Positions 42,700 through 54,046 are shown, counted from the stretch's first letter. The stretch is DNA of 64,000 nucleotides from Diatrype stigma (GCA_022225965.2 JAKJXP020000063.1:1-64000), one strand, 5' to 3'. Numbers and translations are program-made. The notes: generated by a model not told the origin, from the letters alone.

Positions 42700-43836
42700 T
42701 CAAGAGAATCTCCGCGACGAGCTTCCCCTCCGACTAAGTCCATCGCCGCCGCTACCATAACGATGGGGATCCACGTCGCGGTAATAGCTGCCGCTGCTCC
42801 GGCGGCTGTTGGTGTTGGTGTTGCGGCCACCACCACTCCTGCTGCCCCGCCGGTCCCGCTGTCTAGGCGGCGTGCTGTTCTCCTCGAGCACAACGATCTC
42901 ATCGTCTTCCTCAGAGGATGAGCTCGTAAGGTCGTGGTGACGCTGCTGTGGCGGAGGCGGGCGCGCCCGTCCTCCTCCTAGTCCCGGTGGCAAGGGTGGA
43001 GCCGGGGGCGGGGCAGGGGCAGGCGGCGCCGGTGGGCCGCGACTCGGTGGCCGCGATCCGCGTGGTGGTGGGGGCCGTGCGTGCGCGCCGCGCAGCGAGA
43101 GGTCCGAGTGCTCCTCCTCCACGATGATCTGATCCATCTCGGGACTGCGCGATCTGGGGTGGGGAGGCGGAGGGGCACCATTACCGCCGCTCCGACGACG
43201 ATCGCGTCGCATCTCGAAGACCTCGCGCATACCACCACCGCTGCGATGCCGTCGTCCCGGGGGTGATCTTGATACCGAGGTACGAGTCTGTTGTTGCTTG
43301 CTACTGCGGCGTCCCCCTCCTACTCCTGATATCCCTGATACTCTACTTCCACTCCCCCCGTGCCCGGGCCGCGGCCGCGAGTGTCGCGACACAACGGACG
43401 ACGACGCCCCGTATCGCCCGCCAGACCGGGTTGTCACGCCGCTGACCGACCCCGTCTCGAGCACCGCCGTCGCCGACGACGGGTAGCCCAGGTTCACGCA
43501 CCAGTAGATCAGCCACAGCACCAGCAGGAACCCCGCCACCGACCCCAACACGATGCCCGCCACCACTCCTGGCGCCGGCCCCGACGGCGCATTGCCGTAG
43601 CCTGCCGGGACCGAGTCGACGCCCGTCGCGAGCCGGGGGGCGAGTGAGAGGGGGAGCCCGCGCGGCGATTGTAACTTGCTGTTGTCGCTGTCGCCGCCGT
43701 GATTGCCTTGCAGCAGAGACGGCATCGAGCCTGGGAGGAGCGGACTTCGTCGGATCAGAGCTGTGAGGATGTTGTTGTCGTGGTGGGGGTCGCCCCCGAC
43801 GTCGCGTGGGGGCCGCGGCGGCGGGAGAGGTGCCAT
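42700..43836 (-). CDS. Single-pass membrane protein with Pro/Arg/Ser-rich tail
   Basis: One exon, ATG 43836 to TGA 42700, 378 residues. Residues 1-90 are low in hydrophobicity and begin Pro-rich. One transmembrane segment spans about 91-113 (VVAGIVLGSVAGFLLVLWLIYW). The long C-terminal tail is rich in Arg, Ser, Gly and Pro, with runs of prolines (about residues 240-320), an acidic SSSSEEDDE patch and many RR pairs, so it is probably disordered and cytosolic. No signal peptide is obvious. Many fungal genomes carry such orphan type I/III membrane proteins; the function is unknown. The high GC content opens other frames across the same DNA, but only this one has a clean start, TM segment and end. 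Confidence 0.68.
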   Translation of the reverse strand: MAPLPPPRPPRDVGGDPHHDNNILTALIRRSPLLPGSMPSLLQGNHGGDSDNSKLQSPRGLPLSLAPRLATGVDSVPAGYGNAPSGPAPGVVAGIVLGSVAGFLLVLWLIYWCVNLGYPSSATAVLETGSVSGVTTRSGGRYGASSSVVSRHSRPRPGHGGSGSRVSGISGVGGGRRSSKQQQTRTSVSRSPPGRRHRSGGGMREVFEMRRDRRRSGGNGAPPPPHPRSRSPEMDQIIVEEEHSDLSLRGAHARPPPPRGSRPPSRGPPAPPAPAPPPAPPLPPGLGGGRARPPPPQQRHHDLTSSSSEEDDEIVVLEENSTPPRQRDRRGSRSGGGRNTNTNSRRSSGSYYRDVDPHRYGSGGDGLSRRGSSSRRFS

Positions 43837-43930
43837 GGCGGCCGCTTCTGCTGTTCTTGAGCCGGCGTGCTAATCTCGTTCTATTGTCCCAGGCCAATCA
43901 ATGTTTCAGCCGGAATGATCGATATCGATG

Positions 43931-44033
43931 TCGAGATCGAGATCGAGATCGAGATCGAGCTGTAGGCGTAATCGGTCTGAAATTCAGTAAATGTTTGTGT
44001 GTGTGAGTGTGAGTGTGAGTGCGTGTGTAAGTG
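43931..44033. repeat. Microsatellites upstream of the membrane-protein gene
   Basis: A GAGATC hexamer is repeated about four times (43931-43958). A GTGTGA/GTGAGT-type tract follows at about 43994-44033. Both lie within 200 bp upstream of ATG 43836, so they fall in its promoter or 5' leader. Confidence 0.75.
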
Positions 44034-44780
44034 TAGCCTCGTGAAGGTTTGAGGGGTTGGGTAACGTTTGGGGGGCTCGTGGCTGGCGCGTTCTGCGGCG
44101 CGACCGGGAATTAATTAATTGATCGGGTGTCTGGGCAACGGCGATGTGTATCCACATAGACCGACGATGGTGACCTCCGCATCAGTCCGCCAAATCCTAA
44201 CGTCGCAAACTACTATACAAGGCTTATTCAATAAAGCCACGACGCAAAAGAGCGAAGATGGCAAAAGAGGAGCAGGTAATAGTAGAGAAAGTATGGCGAT
44301 GATGACGAGGTGGCGGGTGTCATTAACACAACCAAATCAACAACATTGGGACATTGGGGGAGGCTGGCAGCTAAAAGTGGGCTGGCTGGCGGGATGGCCA
44401 GGATGGCTGGCTGGTCCTTGTTTCCTTGTGCGCATCGCTGGCACCTGCACACCTAGCAGCAGCACCAGCCTGCCAGCAAAGCTGCTGCTATAGCCTACCT
44501 ACCTAGTATAAGCTATTCCCCGCAAAGACGCCACATACAATGCATCGTGGTCCCGCCAAGATCTAGCCCCTTTATCGCCTATTTACTTATTTGTTACAAA
44601 CGGCTTCTTGTTGATAGTGCTATGTCAGATCAGATGATTGCTTTGATGTTACTGTCATGAGTTCGGTGCATGCTACTACTCTTTTGGATCAACCGAAACT
44701 TGAAAGAACTACATGCTGCTTCCTCGAAAGAAAAGGCAGACACTGTTGTGAATTGCCAAGCGTGTACCAGGAGAGTCCTT
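44034..44780. other. Intergenic, GGCTGGCTGG-like simple sequence
   Basis: Near 44370-44420 there is imperfect repetition of GGCTGG/GGATGG, and near 44455-44490 CAGCAG/GCTGCT words. No gene is supported. Confidence 0.4.
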
Positions 44781-46056
44781 CTATACCATAGAAAGCTTAG
44801 AACCCCAAAATGAAAGGATGGTCTCGGTGATCTTCTCGCTGTTGGGATACGGAAACCCATGCCCTCCTGGTAGGTATTCGACCTGTAAGTGGCTGGCTGG
44901 TAAAAATCGTAGGATATCCTCAGTCGTCTCTTCTCCAACCACAACATCATCGTCTCGGCCGAAAAAGACGAGTAACTTGGATCTATTCAAGACAGTGTCC
45001 AGTCGCGTTCGCCCAGCAATTATCTCGCATACCTTTTGCCACAAATCCTCCCTCTTTTGATAGGGGCCATACCGGACGGTATCCTGAAACGAATGGATGT
45101 GGCCTTGGTGATGATCAAACTGCCATTGAAAGAGTCCTCCTATATCAAAGCTGTTCTCTACGCGAGAAGGCCCCGCTTCCGATGAGTTCACTCGCTTCTG
45201 GTCTAGTCGGATGTCCAAAGCTGGGCCAGAAGGAGCCACTCCAAGGGCCTGTCGGACTTTCTCACGAAGAGGCGCCTGTGACGGGGCAAGCTCGGGCGGT
45301 TGCATCAGGTCGTCGTAGCCTTCTGGTAGTTTACGCAGAAGACCTGCAGGGCCGAGGAGAACCAGCGACCGAACTGATAAGGGAAAAGCACCGGTAAATG
45401 CCAAGGAAATGGGGCCACCAAGGGAAAACGCGACGATGGAGAAGGTTTCACCGTTTCCCATCCAGGAGAGCGGCGATGATGTGACGGCCAAAAGTATTTG
45501 TGATGCAAACAGACGAACATCGTGCCTGCAATTGAGTGGTGTGTCGCTATATCCTCGACCCCAGAGATCTAATGATGAATCGATTTGTTAGTCCTATAAA
45601 ATTTTACTTGCTGAAATAGGCATGTTCATATTTTCGGTATTAATTACGCTACTTACCAAAAAGCAGCACTCGATACCCAGCATCAACCATTCCCTGGGCA
45701 ATCTTGGAAAAGACCAAACAAGGGGTAGCATCCCCGTGTACGAATAATATCTTCTCCCCATCCACTTGTCCCCATTCATAAACTCGCATGGCACCATAGA
45801 AGGTTTCTACATCGCGAGCACCTGGAAGGGCATTGGGGGGGTAAGCCATGACGGCAGCCTCTTCGGTCGAAATGAAGGGCACCAGTGTCGCTTGGGGGGA
45901 TTGAATCCTATTGGAAAGATCCATTATGCGAGGAATTCCCTGTGGGAAATTTAGTCGTTCGATAATAGGATGGGTAAGAGTTTGTTGGACTGGGAGTTGT
46001 AAGAATATTGGTGTTTGATTTTGCAAGAGGATGGCACCTCGGGAAATCCTCATCAT
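44781..46056 (-). CDS. Alpha/beta hydrolase
   Basis: There are two exons, 46056-45657 and 45568-44781, with an intron of 88 bp (GTAAGT..ATTAG). The product is 395 residues. The oxyanion turn FVHGDATP is near residue 106. Splicing restores VLLFDLWGRGYSDTP. The nucleophile Ser182 lies in AFSLGG, so the elbow is A-x-S-x-G in place of the usual G-x-S-x-G. The acid is in FFGRDDDVV and the His in GGHGFP near the C-terminus. A helical cap lies between. The family includes esterases, epoxide hydrolases and C-C hydrolases; the reaction is not decided. Upstream, at 46135-46405, is a sequence related to one in front of the SDR gene at 54047, in the same orientation to its gene. Confidence 0.88.
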
Positions 46057-46134
46057 GAATTACCTACGCTGATAACAGTAAGACGCATTGACCACCACCA
46101 CTATGAGTAAGTGTAACATCAATTATATATACTT

Positions 46135-46405
46135 GAGTATCTACTTGATACGTGGGTCTGTCAAACGGGGGCTGTAACCAATAGCACCTGCTGCAGCTAT
46201 CACAAGTTGAAGGGTGTATTGCAATGCACTCCTACATAGCCAACAGAGCAATGCACTCCTACATAGCCAACAGACAATCACAGCGGTTACAGCAGGAGCT
46301 GGATAAAGGAGATACTGATATGTACCAACAAATCGTGTATATAAATACACCGTCAAATCCTTAACGGCTTCAGGAGAGATATTTCAGTACGCTCCTTAAG
46401 ACCAT
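46135..46405 (-). repeat. Promoter-proximal repeat, copy A
   Basis: On the reverse strand this starts TGGTCTTAAGGAGCGTACTGA, has a TATA-like GTGTATTTATATAC, and then carries a 27-base unit twice in perfect tandem (46221-46247 and 46248-46274; core GGAGTGCATTGC). It ends with a GATAGCTGCAGGTG and GCCCCCGTTTGACA stretch. Copy B at 53656-53947 follows the same order. The copy ends 79 bp before ATG 46056 of the hydrolase. Confidence 0.75.
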
Positions 46406-46966
46406 GGGAAATTCTAAGCTGATTTGTATTATACGTTCCAAGTCACTATCCCCTTGTCACAGTACCTATACGACAATGCTGCTGAGTTTCGCATCGCAAG
46501 GCTGTCATTTGGCATTTGCCGAAGGCCATGTATGCATTATCTATCACCTGCAGTCTCCTTCCCGTTTTATCCGATGCTGGGAACCTGAGACCATATATTG
46601 ATTCTGTGACGGGGAAGGAAGTAGCTTTGCATCCCATGCTGTGGCTGTGTTACCCACCGGAAAGAATTATGGACATGGTAAATTTGTATTAAGTCTATAC
46701 AACTCATAATTATATAGTTATATGCCGAAAGTCATCCGAGTGAATCATGATGACAATTGCAACCGAGCAGGGTGCTAGGCCCTCGTAGAATAGTGCCAAT
46801 CAGTGAGGATCACCCCCTTTCTGTGGTATAAAGCCCCAACATTCCGCTTCACAGTCTGGATGGCTTCGCTTGTGCGGCATGCTGCTTTCTTTTCATTTTT
46901 ACTCGTATTAATCGCTACTCCAGCCTTTCCTGTTCATCAAACTTCCCCAACTAACATTTTCGAACA
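46406..46966. other. Intergenic; TATA-like box before the GFA gene
   Basis: GGTATAAAGCCCC near 46825 lies about 140 bp upstream of ATG 46967 and may be a TATA element. Nothing else is recognised. Confidence 0.4.
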
Positions 46967-47551
46967 ATGAATCCTACTCCCAAGCCAGTTTCTGAGAGCC
47001 CATTACCCATCGTCCTGCGTGGCTCCTGTCTTTGTGGCATGGTTCATCTCGAAAGCAAGATGCTACCCGAATCGGTTACCATCTGCCATTGTCGAGAATG
47101 CCGCAAGGCATCTTCAAACCCTTTCCTAACATTTGGACTTTTCCACAATGATCACATCAAATGGTCGATCGCCAGTTCGTCTGGCACAACACACTTGCTC
47201 GGCGACCTGGCGGATGGCATCAAGCTGACTTACTATTCTGACATCGCGGTACGTGGGTGGTGTCCTCGCTGTGGCACACCTCTCTTCATGAAATACCACT
47301 GTCGTCCAGATGGGACCAGCATAACCATGGGCCTGGTTGACAATGAGCATATCATTGGCTCCATTCCGCCGGTCAAGGAGCACATCTTTCTGGGAGACAA
47401 AGCATCCTGGTGGAAAGTACCGTCGGACGACGGGACCCCCCAATACAGCGGCTTCAACGAACCGTTCACCCGCCGACTTCAGGATTGGTCGAACAGGGGT
47501 CGTCCACAGAGATTGGATATCCCCCCTTCCCCTTTTCAGTTCAAACTTTGA
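46967..47551 (+). CDS. Single-domain GFA (CENP-V-like) protein
   Basis: One exon, 194 residues, ATG 46967. Zinc ligands are visible as C21-x-C23 (GSCLCGMV), C40-x-C42-x2-C45 (CHCREC) and C99-x2-C102 (WCPRCGTP). This is the full pattern of the glutathione-dependent formaldehyde-activating family. The C-terminus has Trp-Trp and is Pro-rich. It differs from the double-domain protein at 33155-34332 and is not a recent duplicate. Substrate unknown; relatives act on glutathione adducts. TATA-like sequence near 46825. Confidence 0.9.
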   Translation: MNPTPKPVSESPLPIVLRGSCLCGMVHLESKMLPESVTICHCRECRKASSNPFLTFGLFHNDHIKWSIASSSGTTHLLGDLADGIKLTYYSDIAVRGWCPRCGTPLFMKYHCRPDGTSITMGLVDNEHIIGSIPPVKEHIFLGDKASWWKVPSDDGTPQYSGFNEPFTRRLQDWSNRGRPQRLDIPPSPFQFKL

Positions 47552-48066
47552 GTTCAGGTGGTCTATCGGCGTTAAAGGGTTCCTATCAGCTAGAGAAATT
47601 AACTGGGCTCATTACGACCGAGAAACTGGCGCTGCTTTTTCTTTTTCTGTTAGGATTAAACGTTCGACTTAATTGTTCCGTTGGGACCAGGCAGTTGCCC
47701 GGTTTCCATATCTCCGAAAACCCATGAGGCTATTGAAACCGGGTGTCTAGGGGCAAAAGAGTGTATTGTATAGAGCCTGGTGTATAAGCTTCTGGTGGCT
47801 AGATTCTGGGGACCTAGCCCCCCTTTATATAGATAATTTATATAGATAAAAGCCGGAAAAACTGGTCCATTCTAGCCCCGTACCACTATGATATGATTTC
47901 CTATCATCGAAATAGGTGTTTAGGTGATCCGCTATAGACCTTAAGAGAGGAATCGATTGTTGATGTTTGTTCATTAGTTAGGAGTCGTAGGGGATTTTGT
48001 CTATGATACCCTCGTGAGATTCATCATCTAGACCCACTACTTCCAACAATTATACTCGCCCCCTTT
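47552..48066. other. Intergenic, possible degraded LTR-like sequence
   Basis: The stretch 47738-47885 runs from TGTCTAGGGGC to GCCCCGTACCA, with a duplicated TTATATAGATAA in between. It has the look of a small LTR, but no target duplication or second copy is seen. The call is weak. Confidence 0.2.
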
Positions 48067-50394
48067 TCAACCATGGCGACTGGTGAAGCCCTTCACTTCA
48101 TAGTCTACCAACGGGCCTCTATATCCCACCTTGCCTCCTAGAAAGTAGCGCGCGACCGCGAATATGATTACCGAGCCCGTCACGAGAACGCTATAGTTCA
48201 TGTTCTCACCAGTCACGGGTTTGGCTGGAGGCCAGAAGTCCCAAAAGAGCACCCATATGCAGAAGACGCAGGCGAATGTATTGTTTAGGGTGCCCAGTAT
48301 CCCGGGCACGCGCCAAGGGCCCCATTCCAGTACTTGCTCTTCGAGTACTATGTCGGAGTCGCCGTTGCCGTCAAGAGTTAGCGGGTGAAGTATGTTGGTG
48401 TCTGTGTCTCGCCCATTGTGCGATCCTGCGTCGTGCTCTTCGCTCGAGCGATGCGGCTTGATTTGACCGGTTATGCGGCGCCAGAGGAGGAAGCTGCACG
48501 GCAAGAGGTAGGATGCGTAAAGGCCAGATACCGACATAGAGATGACATCGTTGAAAGCAGTCGATGAGCCAATGTATATCAGGTTCAGCAGGCATGGGAT
48601 GAGGGTCACGACGATGACTGCTACTACGGGAACTCGAGTGCGCGGGTGTACCTACAGGTCGCTACCTGTCAGCCAAGTTTCTGTAGGCCGTGTGAAGAAA
48701 AGGGGTTAAATCTTGCCGACAAACCTTTCGGATAAAGTGGTGGAAGGGTAGGCCGTGATCTCTTGCAAATGACCAGGTCATCCGGCTTGCCGTAGCAGCG
48801 AAACCGATGACGGCACACCAGATTATAAAGATAACGACTACCGTCATGATTGTAGCCCCTGCTCTGCCGGTCCCATTGTAGAATACTTGTATAAATGGAA
48901 AGCCAGTTCTAGAATTCTGTAATGCTGATAAGAATCACACTAATGCGAGACAAGAAAAGGAAGGGGTGGGGGGAGCCTACGATTACAGACTCAATATCGC
49001 CAAGACAAAAGAGTACAGCAAGCACCATGGCCCATCCCGTACTGCCATTTAGTATGACCGTAGTTACGATAGCTCGAGGCACGTTCATAGCTGCATTTTC
49101 TATCTCCTCCGACATCTACCCAATGTCAGGGTTAGTAATACGTTGTAAGGTCCCATTGAGATGAGTACATACGTGAATAGCTGCATCTGCCCCTATTATA
49201 TTGTAGTAATTATGGTGAGTTATACTTGATTCGCTTCCAGAAAAGCTGCGAACACTCACCGACGAAGGTCGCGACGTTACCGATGAAGCCAACGCAAAAG
49301 GAAAGGCCTTGAGTCGGCCAATTGCCTTCATTCAAAGAGCGGAAAAACACATCTTCTACCGAGCTGTGTGGCGACAAGTACAGCAGCGTGGTGATTATCG
49401 CAATAAACCCAAGAATATGGATCAGAAGGATCATGCCTTCGAGGACGGGCAAGAGCCCAGCAATCACAGTGTTGACAAAAATGCACACGGCAATCACAGC
49501 CCAGGCGAGAAGTGCCCCATGAAAGTTCTGAGGTTCATATTCTGGGTAGTTCAAGATGATGAGCCCTTGGATCATCGTTCCTGTAAAGATGCTGCCCACA
49601 GCGAGTGTGGCGATCCACGCAAGTGAAGTGAGCCATCCTACAGACCGTTAGCGGATGGCTCTAGAGTGGTAGAGGAAGCTATAGATTTCTGGGGACAGAG
49701 AACCTGTCAGGTAACCGCAGAAGCGCTTGTACTTCCGAGGTGCCAGTATCGCAACCCAGTAGTATTGTCCGCCAGATATAGGTGCGCTACAATGTAGAGC
49801 TTAGTTGATTGCCTAAAACCTGTTGTTTCTCGATGACCATACATAGATGCCATCTCTGCCAAACACAGATAAACTGAAAATGAACACATCCAGGCGATGG
49901 GAAAGCCCCATGCCAAACCGGCTGGTCCACCACTACGTAATCGGGTAGTCAACTCCTGAAGATGGTTACTCGTTCACTTCAACTCAGACTTACTTTGTAA
50001 ATGCCTCCGTAAAGAGCCTAGAGGTCTCGATGTCAGCATAGTGGCACTTCAGGGATACGGTGAACTGTTGACTACCTACGCTAATGCCGTCTCCCATGTA
50101 GCGAGGATGCAACAACTAAATCCGAAGACGGAAAGAAAACCAAATCGACGCTATATAAGCACATTGATCATCAGCCAGTATCTGTGGATTTGCGGATGCC
50201 CAGCCAGCATCCCGCAATGCCACATGGTGAACGAAGTTGGAACATTCGAATGTTACCTTTAGCACCTGTGATTTCCCAAGCCGTGCGAGACCACGCGCAT
50301 CCCTCTCCAAGTAGGTAGAGCCATGTATCTCGTGAAAAGTCGTTTCGAGTGCAGACCCCCCACCGCTGGACGCTTCTGCAGAAGTGACCTTCAT
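48067..50394 (-). CDS. APC-superfamily amino acid/choline-type permease
   Basis: There are ten exons on the reverse strand: 50394-50257, 50150-50080, 50017-49994, 49932-49843, 49786-49704, 49637-49260, 49192-49173, 49115-48981, 48916-48725 and 48651-48067. The product is 571 residues. Phases agree at every junction and restore family blocks: VLKRRFGFLSVFGF, NGGPAGLAWGF, AEMASIAPISGGQYYWVA, GYLTGWLTSLAW, the proton-coupled core with GFIGNVATFVGADAAIHMSEE, ASRMTWSFARDHGLPF, and IGSSTAFNDVIS-(x)-SGLYASYLLP. These place it with fungal GABA/choline/polyamine-type permeases of the plasma membrane. About twelve TM helices are expected. Exons of 24 and 20 bases make it hard for automatic prediction. 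The start ATG 50394 is the first in frame. The transported substrate is not known. Confidence 0.9.
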
Positions 50395-51640
50395 CGGACT
50401 GTGGAGAGCGTATGCTGTGAGAATTTCCAAAGGCGATCAGTAGGTTCGAAGACAGGTATACTGATACGACACTCGTGGTGCCTACAAATGAAGAAGGGCA
50501 ATTATCATGGAAATGAAGATAAAAATGTCGAGAGGGACGCATGAAGGACCCATTGGCCTCGGTTCCGATACGGCAACAGCCTCACATGGGGGTGTGGGTG
50601 CGAACCATCATAACAGGCAGCTTGCCTGACAACCGACAAGGTTCATATCTGTTGTAGGTGTGTCACACAAGTGAGGGGTTTTCACATTACATGAGGTAGG
50701 CGACTTTGCATATGAGTGCGATTAAGGGCCAATAACACGACGTAGGTCGATACATAGGTGGAAGAACCATGTATGCCCCCAGCTTACGCCCCAAGCTGGT
50801 GGTAGTCGGAACAAGGCATTCTTGTCCCAATTGCGTTGCAGAACACAATGCTCTAGCACCAACAGCGCATTTCCTACTATAGGAACTACCTAGTAGTACT
50901 TGTATCTAGGTAATCACTGCAACAGTGCAGTGCATCCGCCCCCCCCTGATCCATACCGGGCCCATTTTCAATCATACCTCTGAATTTCAGGTTCCATGGT
51001 TGAAGTGACACGCATCTCACACCCTCAAGCCTTTGCAGCCTAACAACTTCATAACTGGCAAGGCTATGTAAGAGTTCTGGCCCCCAAGTCAAGCTCGACC
51101 GCCACACCCATCACCCACTTGACAGGATTAGATACACCGGTTCAGTGTGATCCGTCTACTGTAGCAGTCGAAAACTTTTTCGAGCGACCCGGGCGACCTT
51201 TAAATCACGCCGTCATACATTCACATGTCCAACCCCTTTTGCCTAAGAATCCTCGTCATATATCATACATAGTACCACCAGGTTGAGTACCACTCCAGGC
51301 TTTTGCAGTGTCAGCGGCAGATGGTACATTCTTTCAGGATGTCGCCCGGCGCCCAGTCCATGGAGGTAGGTTACATGGAGGCGTACTGAGGCGTAGCCTT
51401 GCCTTGCTGGGCTGGCCACATCGTTCGAACATATTTAGATTAATAATGAGCTCTGGATCCTTCCCGCTGGACCCCTGTACATGAGGCATTCATTTCTCCC
51501 GAAGAGATATTTACCTACCCCCGGCCCCCCCTGTTATCCTCGCCCTTGCCTTGCTCTAATGCACACTACTTTCTCCACTTTCAACGCTAAAGTGTCCTCC
51601 CCCGCGGGGATAATAGTGGTACCTGCTAACTAGGGAGAAC
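50395..51640. other. Divergent intergenic region
   Basis: This separates the permease (-) and the rhodopsin-type gene (+), so it holds both promoters. A poly-C run lies near 50940. No gene is supported. Confidence 0.4.
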
Positions 51641-52745
51641 ATGGACAAGCGTGAAGCGATTACGGCTTCTAACCTTGGACCGATACTCAGCTTGCTGACC
51701 TGGATTGTGGAGGCTGCCGTCCTCATCGCCGTCAGCGTCAAATTTACACTGTCGTCCATCATTCCCGGAAGGCGAAACAAGGAAGATGTTGCATTATTTC
51801 TCGCGACGGTAAGAATCGAACATTAGGTATTCATAAAGCGGGCATGCTAATCACACCCAACCCAGGCCTTCAGTGTTGGCTTCACAGTTTCAATGTCTCT
51901 CGCCGTACCAAACGGGATCGGGAAACATCAGGATACGCTGTCGTTGCATCAGATAGAGTCCCTGCAGAAAGCAATTTATTCTGCCGATATTCTGCTCGTT
52001 CTGGTCTCAACCTGTGTCCAAGCGTCAGTTCTCGTCTTTCTCCACGATGTCACGCCGAACCGCCTCCACCGGAGGTTCATTTATGCCATGATGGGCTTCA
52101 TCACCTTGTTCTTCACCCCGTCTTTCTTCGTGGCCGTCTTTCCTTGTCATCCACCCCATGTTTGGAGAATACTGGGTGTTCAATGCATCGACCAAATATC
52201 GTTTTGGGAAGCATTCGCGGGAGTGAACCTCGTGATCGAAAGCGCTTTGATTCTATTTCCCGTCATCGTAGTCTACCCCTTAGCTATGAAAAGAAGACGG
52301 AAAGCCATCGTGATCAGTTGCTTCGCTGTTCGGGTCATGTACGTATTGTAAACGTCCCGGGGTCTTCAAGATGCTCATCAAGTAGCTAATGACGAGAAGC
52401 GTTATTGGAGCTTTCGCGACACAGTTATACGAGGCCCAATTCTTGAGATCACACACTCCAGATCGGACTTTCCACGCTTGGAAGTACCTCCTGACTACAG
52501 TGCTTGTGCAAGGACTCAGCATCATCACAGTCTGCATCCCCTACATCAGAAACTTGCTTCTGAGTATGGAGTCAGGCATGATACAGACCGGCCATTTTAG
52601 ATTGCAGAGCAGGCAGAGCGCTGAGACTGAGATTCCCCTTCGGCCCATCCCAATCGGCAAGATAAGTAGCAACTTATCCGGCAGCGCAGACCCGAAAGTC
52701 GAACAACCTGCTCCCTCCCTTGGGAAGACTCGCGGTCAAATTTGA
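51641..52745 (+). CDS. Seven-TM rhodopsin-domain protein (PTH11/SAT4-like)
   Basis: There are three exons: 51641-51808, 51866-52342 and 52386-52745. Introns are 57 bp and 43 bp; the second is short and its donor (GTATTG) is the best of two options. The product is 334 residues. Hydrophobic helices run from residue about 14 to 245, followed by a polar tail of about 70 residues. The block ILGVQCIDQISFWEAFAGVNLVIESALILFP corresponds to the conserved 'C.....W...g..Ni..D..i...P' helix pair of the fungal rhodopsin (DUF) family, with Glu where Asp is common. The N-terminal helix and loop lack a CFEM domain. Members are putative receptors of the plasma membrane; ligand and partners are unknown. Confidence 0.82.
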
Positions 52746-53655
52746 GAGAATAATGAATTCGAGGGATTGGCATAGTCTGGCCGACTGATAGAATGCTAGG
52801 GAATGTGTGCCATCAGAGTGATAGGGAACAACTGCTACGTAGGGGGAAGGAAGGAAACAGAATAATTCGTGCCCTATGGAAGCTATAGGGGAAGGAAGTG
52901 GCCCTTATATAGCCGTATGAGCCCTCCACTAGTGTATAAAGTGGGATCCTATGGATCCCTAGACCCCCTCACACCTAAGCCCCTGACATAGAAGGCTGAT
53001 ATTCCGCTTACCTGCCCAAATAGACTTCAATGGTCGCAAAAGGCGTTAGGGGACCCTAAGCGCCGAGCGCCACTTATACGCTAGCCTAGGGAGTGAGCCA
53101 CCCCCTTAACCCACCGGTGGCTGCCAACACATACTGTATATGCCTTTGATAAGAAAAGGGAACCAACATATTACGTGTTAAGTTGTTAATAAAAAAAAGC
53201 CATAGAGTTAGTTAAGTACATCACGCTTATAACCTACCAAGGTAACATTAAGAATCAAGTTATTAGAGCATTGTGGTCGATTTAGTTACCCCTTGCTTTC
53301 TAAGAGACATTATGTACATATAGCCACCTGTAGTTAGCCTACTACTTCTTGCTCTTAAAGTGCCGAGGTATAATGATCTTTAAGTAGCCTTAATATTTAA
53401 TGTAGTTATAAGTACCTATGTGTGAGCCTATATTCATCCTTGTCTGCCTTCAGATCTTTCAGAGGTATCAGATCAGCCCCCAGTTATCCCTCCGTCTTCA
53501 GAGCAACCCCCGCCCTCTACACTACAAGAACCATCTAAGCCTACGTCTCTAGTCCACTGTAAGGCACTGAGCTTGCAACTTATACCATATTTAAAGTTGT
53601 GACAAGGGCTTGAAGGGCTTGGAACGTATAGAATAAATCAGCTTATAATTTTGTA
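52746..53655. other. Intergenic with possible solo LTR and a retroelement-like trace
   Basis: From 52819 to 52988 the sequence runs TGATAGGG ... CCCCTGACA with a TATA-like cttatatag (about 52911), so it may be a solo LTR of about 170 bp. The flanks CAGAG and TAGAA match at three of five, the others being C/T and G/A. Near 53450-53540 a short Pro/Ser/Glu-rich frame resembles the linker found between integrase and RT of Copia elements. Both calls are weak. Confidence 0.25.
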
Positions 53656-53947
53656 TGGTCTCAAGGAGCGTACTGAGGGACTAACATCTGGTCGTCGTCA
53701 ATGGAATTCGACGACGTATTTATATACAGCAGTTATCGGTATGTATTAGTACGTATCCCTTTGTTTCTAGCTTTCGCGACTTCCGCTGTTATATTTTCAG
53801 TGTCTATATTAGGCAGGAGTGCATTCCAATACCCCGTGCAGCAAGGGAGGGAGTGCATTCCAATACATCCTGCAGTTGGTAATAGCTGCAGGTGTTGTTA
53901 GTTGGATGCCCCCGTGGGACACAAGTTATCTAAGTACGTATCTAGCC
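53656..53947 (+). repeat. Promoter-proximal repeat, copy B
   Basis: The order of blocks matches copy A at 46135-46405: TGGTCTCAAGGAGCGTACTGA at the start, GACGTATTTATATAC near 53715, then GGAGTGCATTCCAATAC twice (53816-53832 and 53850-53866), AATAGCTGCAGGTG, and ATGCCCCCGTGGGACA. Identity is moderate, with indels. It ends 100 bp before ATG 54047 of the SDR gene and has the same orientation to its gene as copy A. Confidence 0.75.
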
Positions 53948-54046
53948 AGTCTTATAATTCTGCTGTACCCTCCAAGGTTAGAACGACAGTATCGAACATT
54001 CAGTGACCAAGGTCGCAATCTGAACAACGTGATCAAAGAATTTCAG

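Noticed and set aside
42685..43897. Several long open frames in both directions over the membrane-protein gene
   Set aside because: High GC and Pro/Arg-rich codons open all frames here. Only the reverse frame 43836-42700 has a start, a TM helix and a consistent tail.
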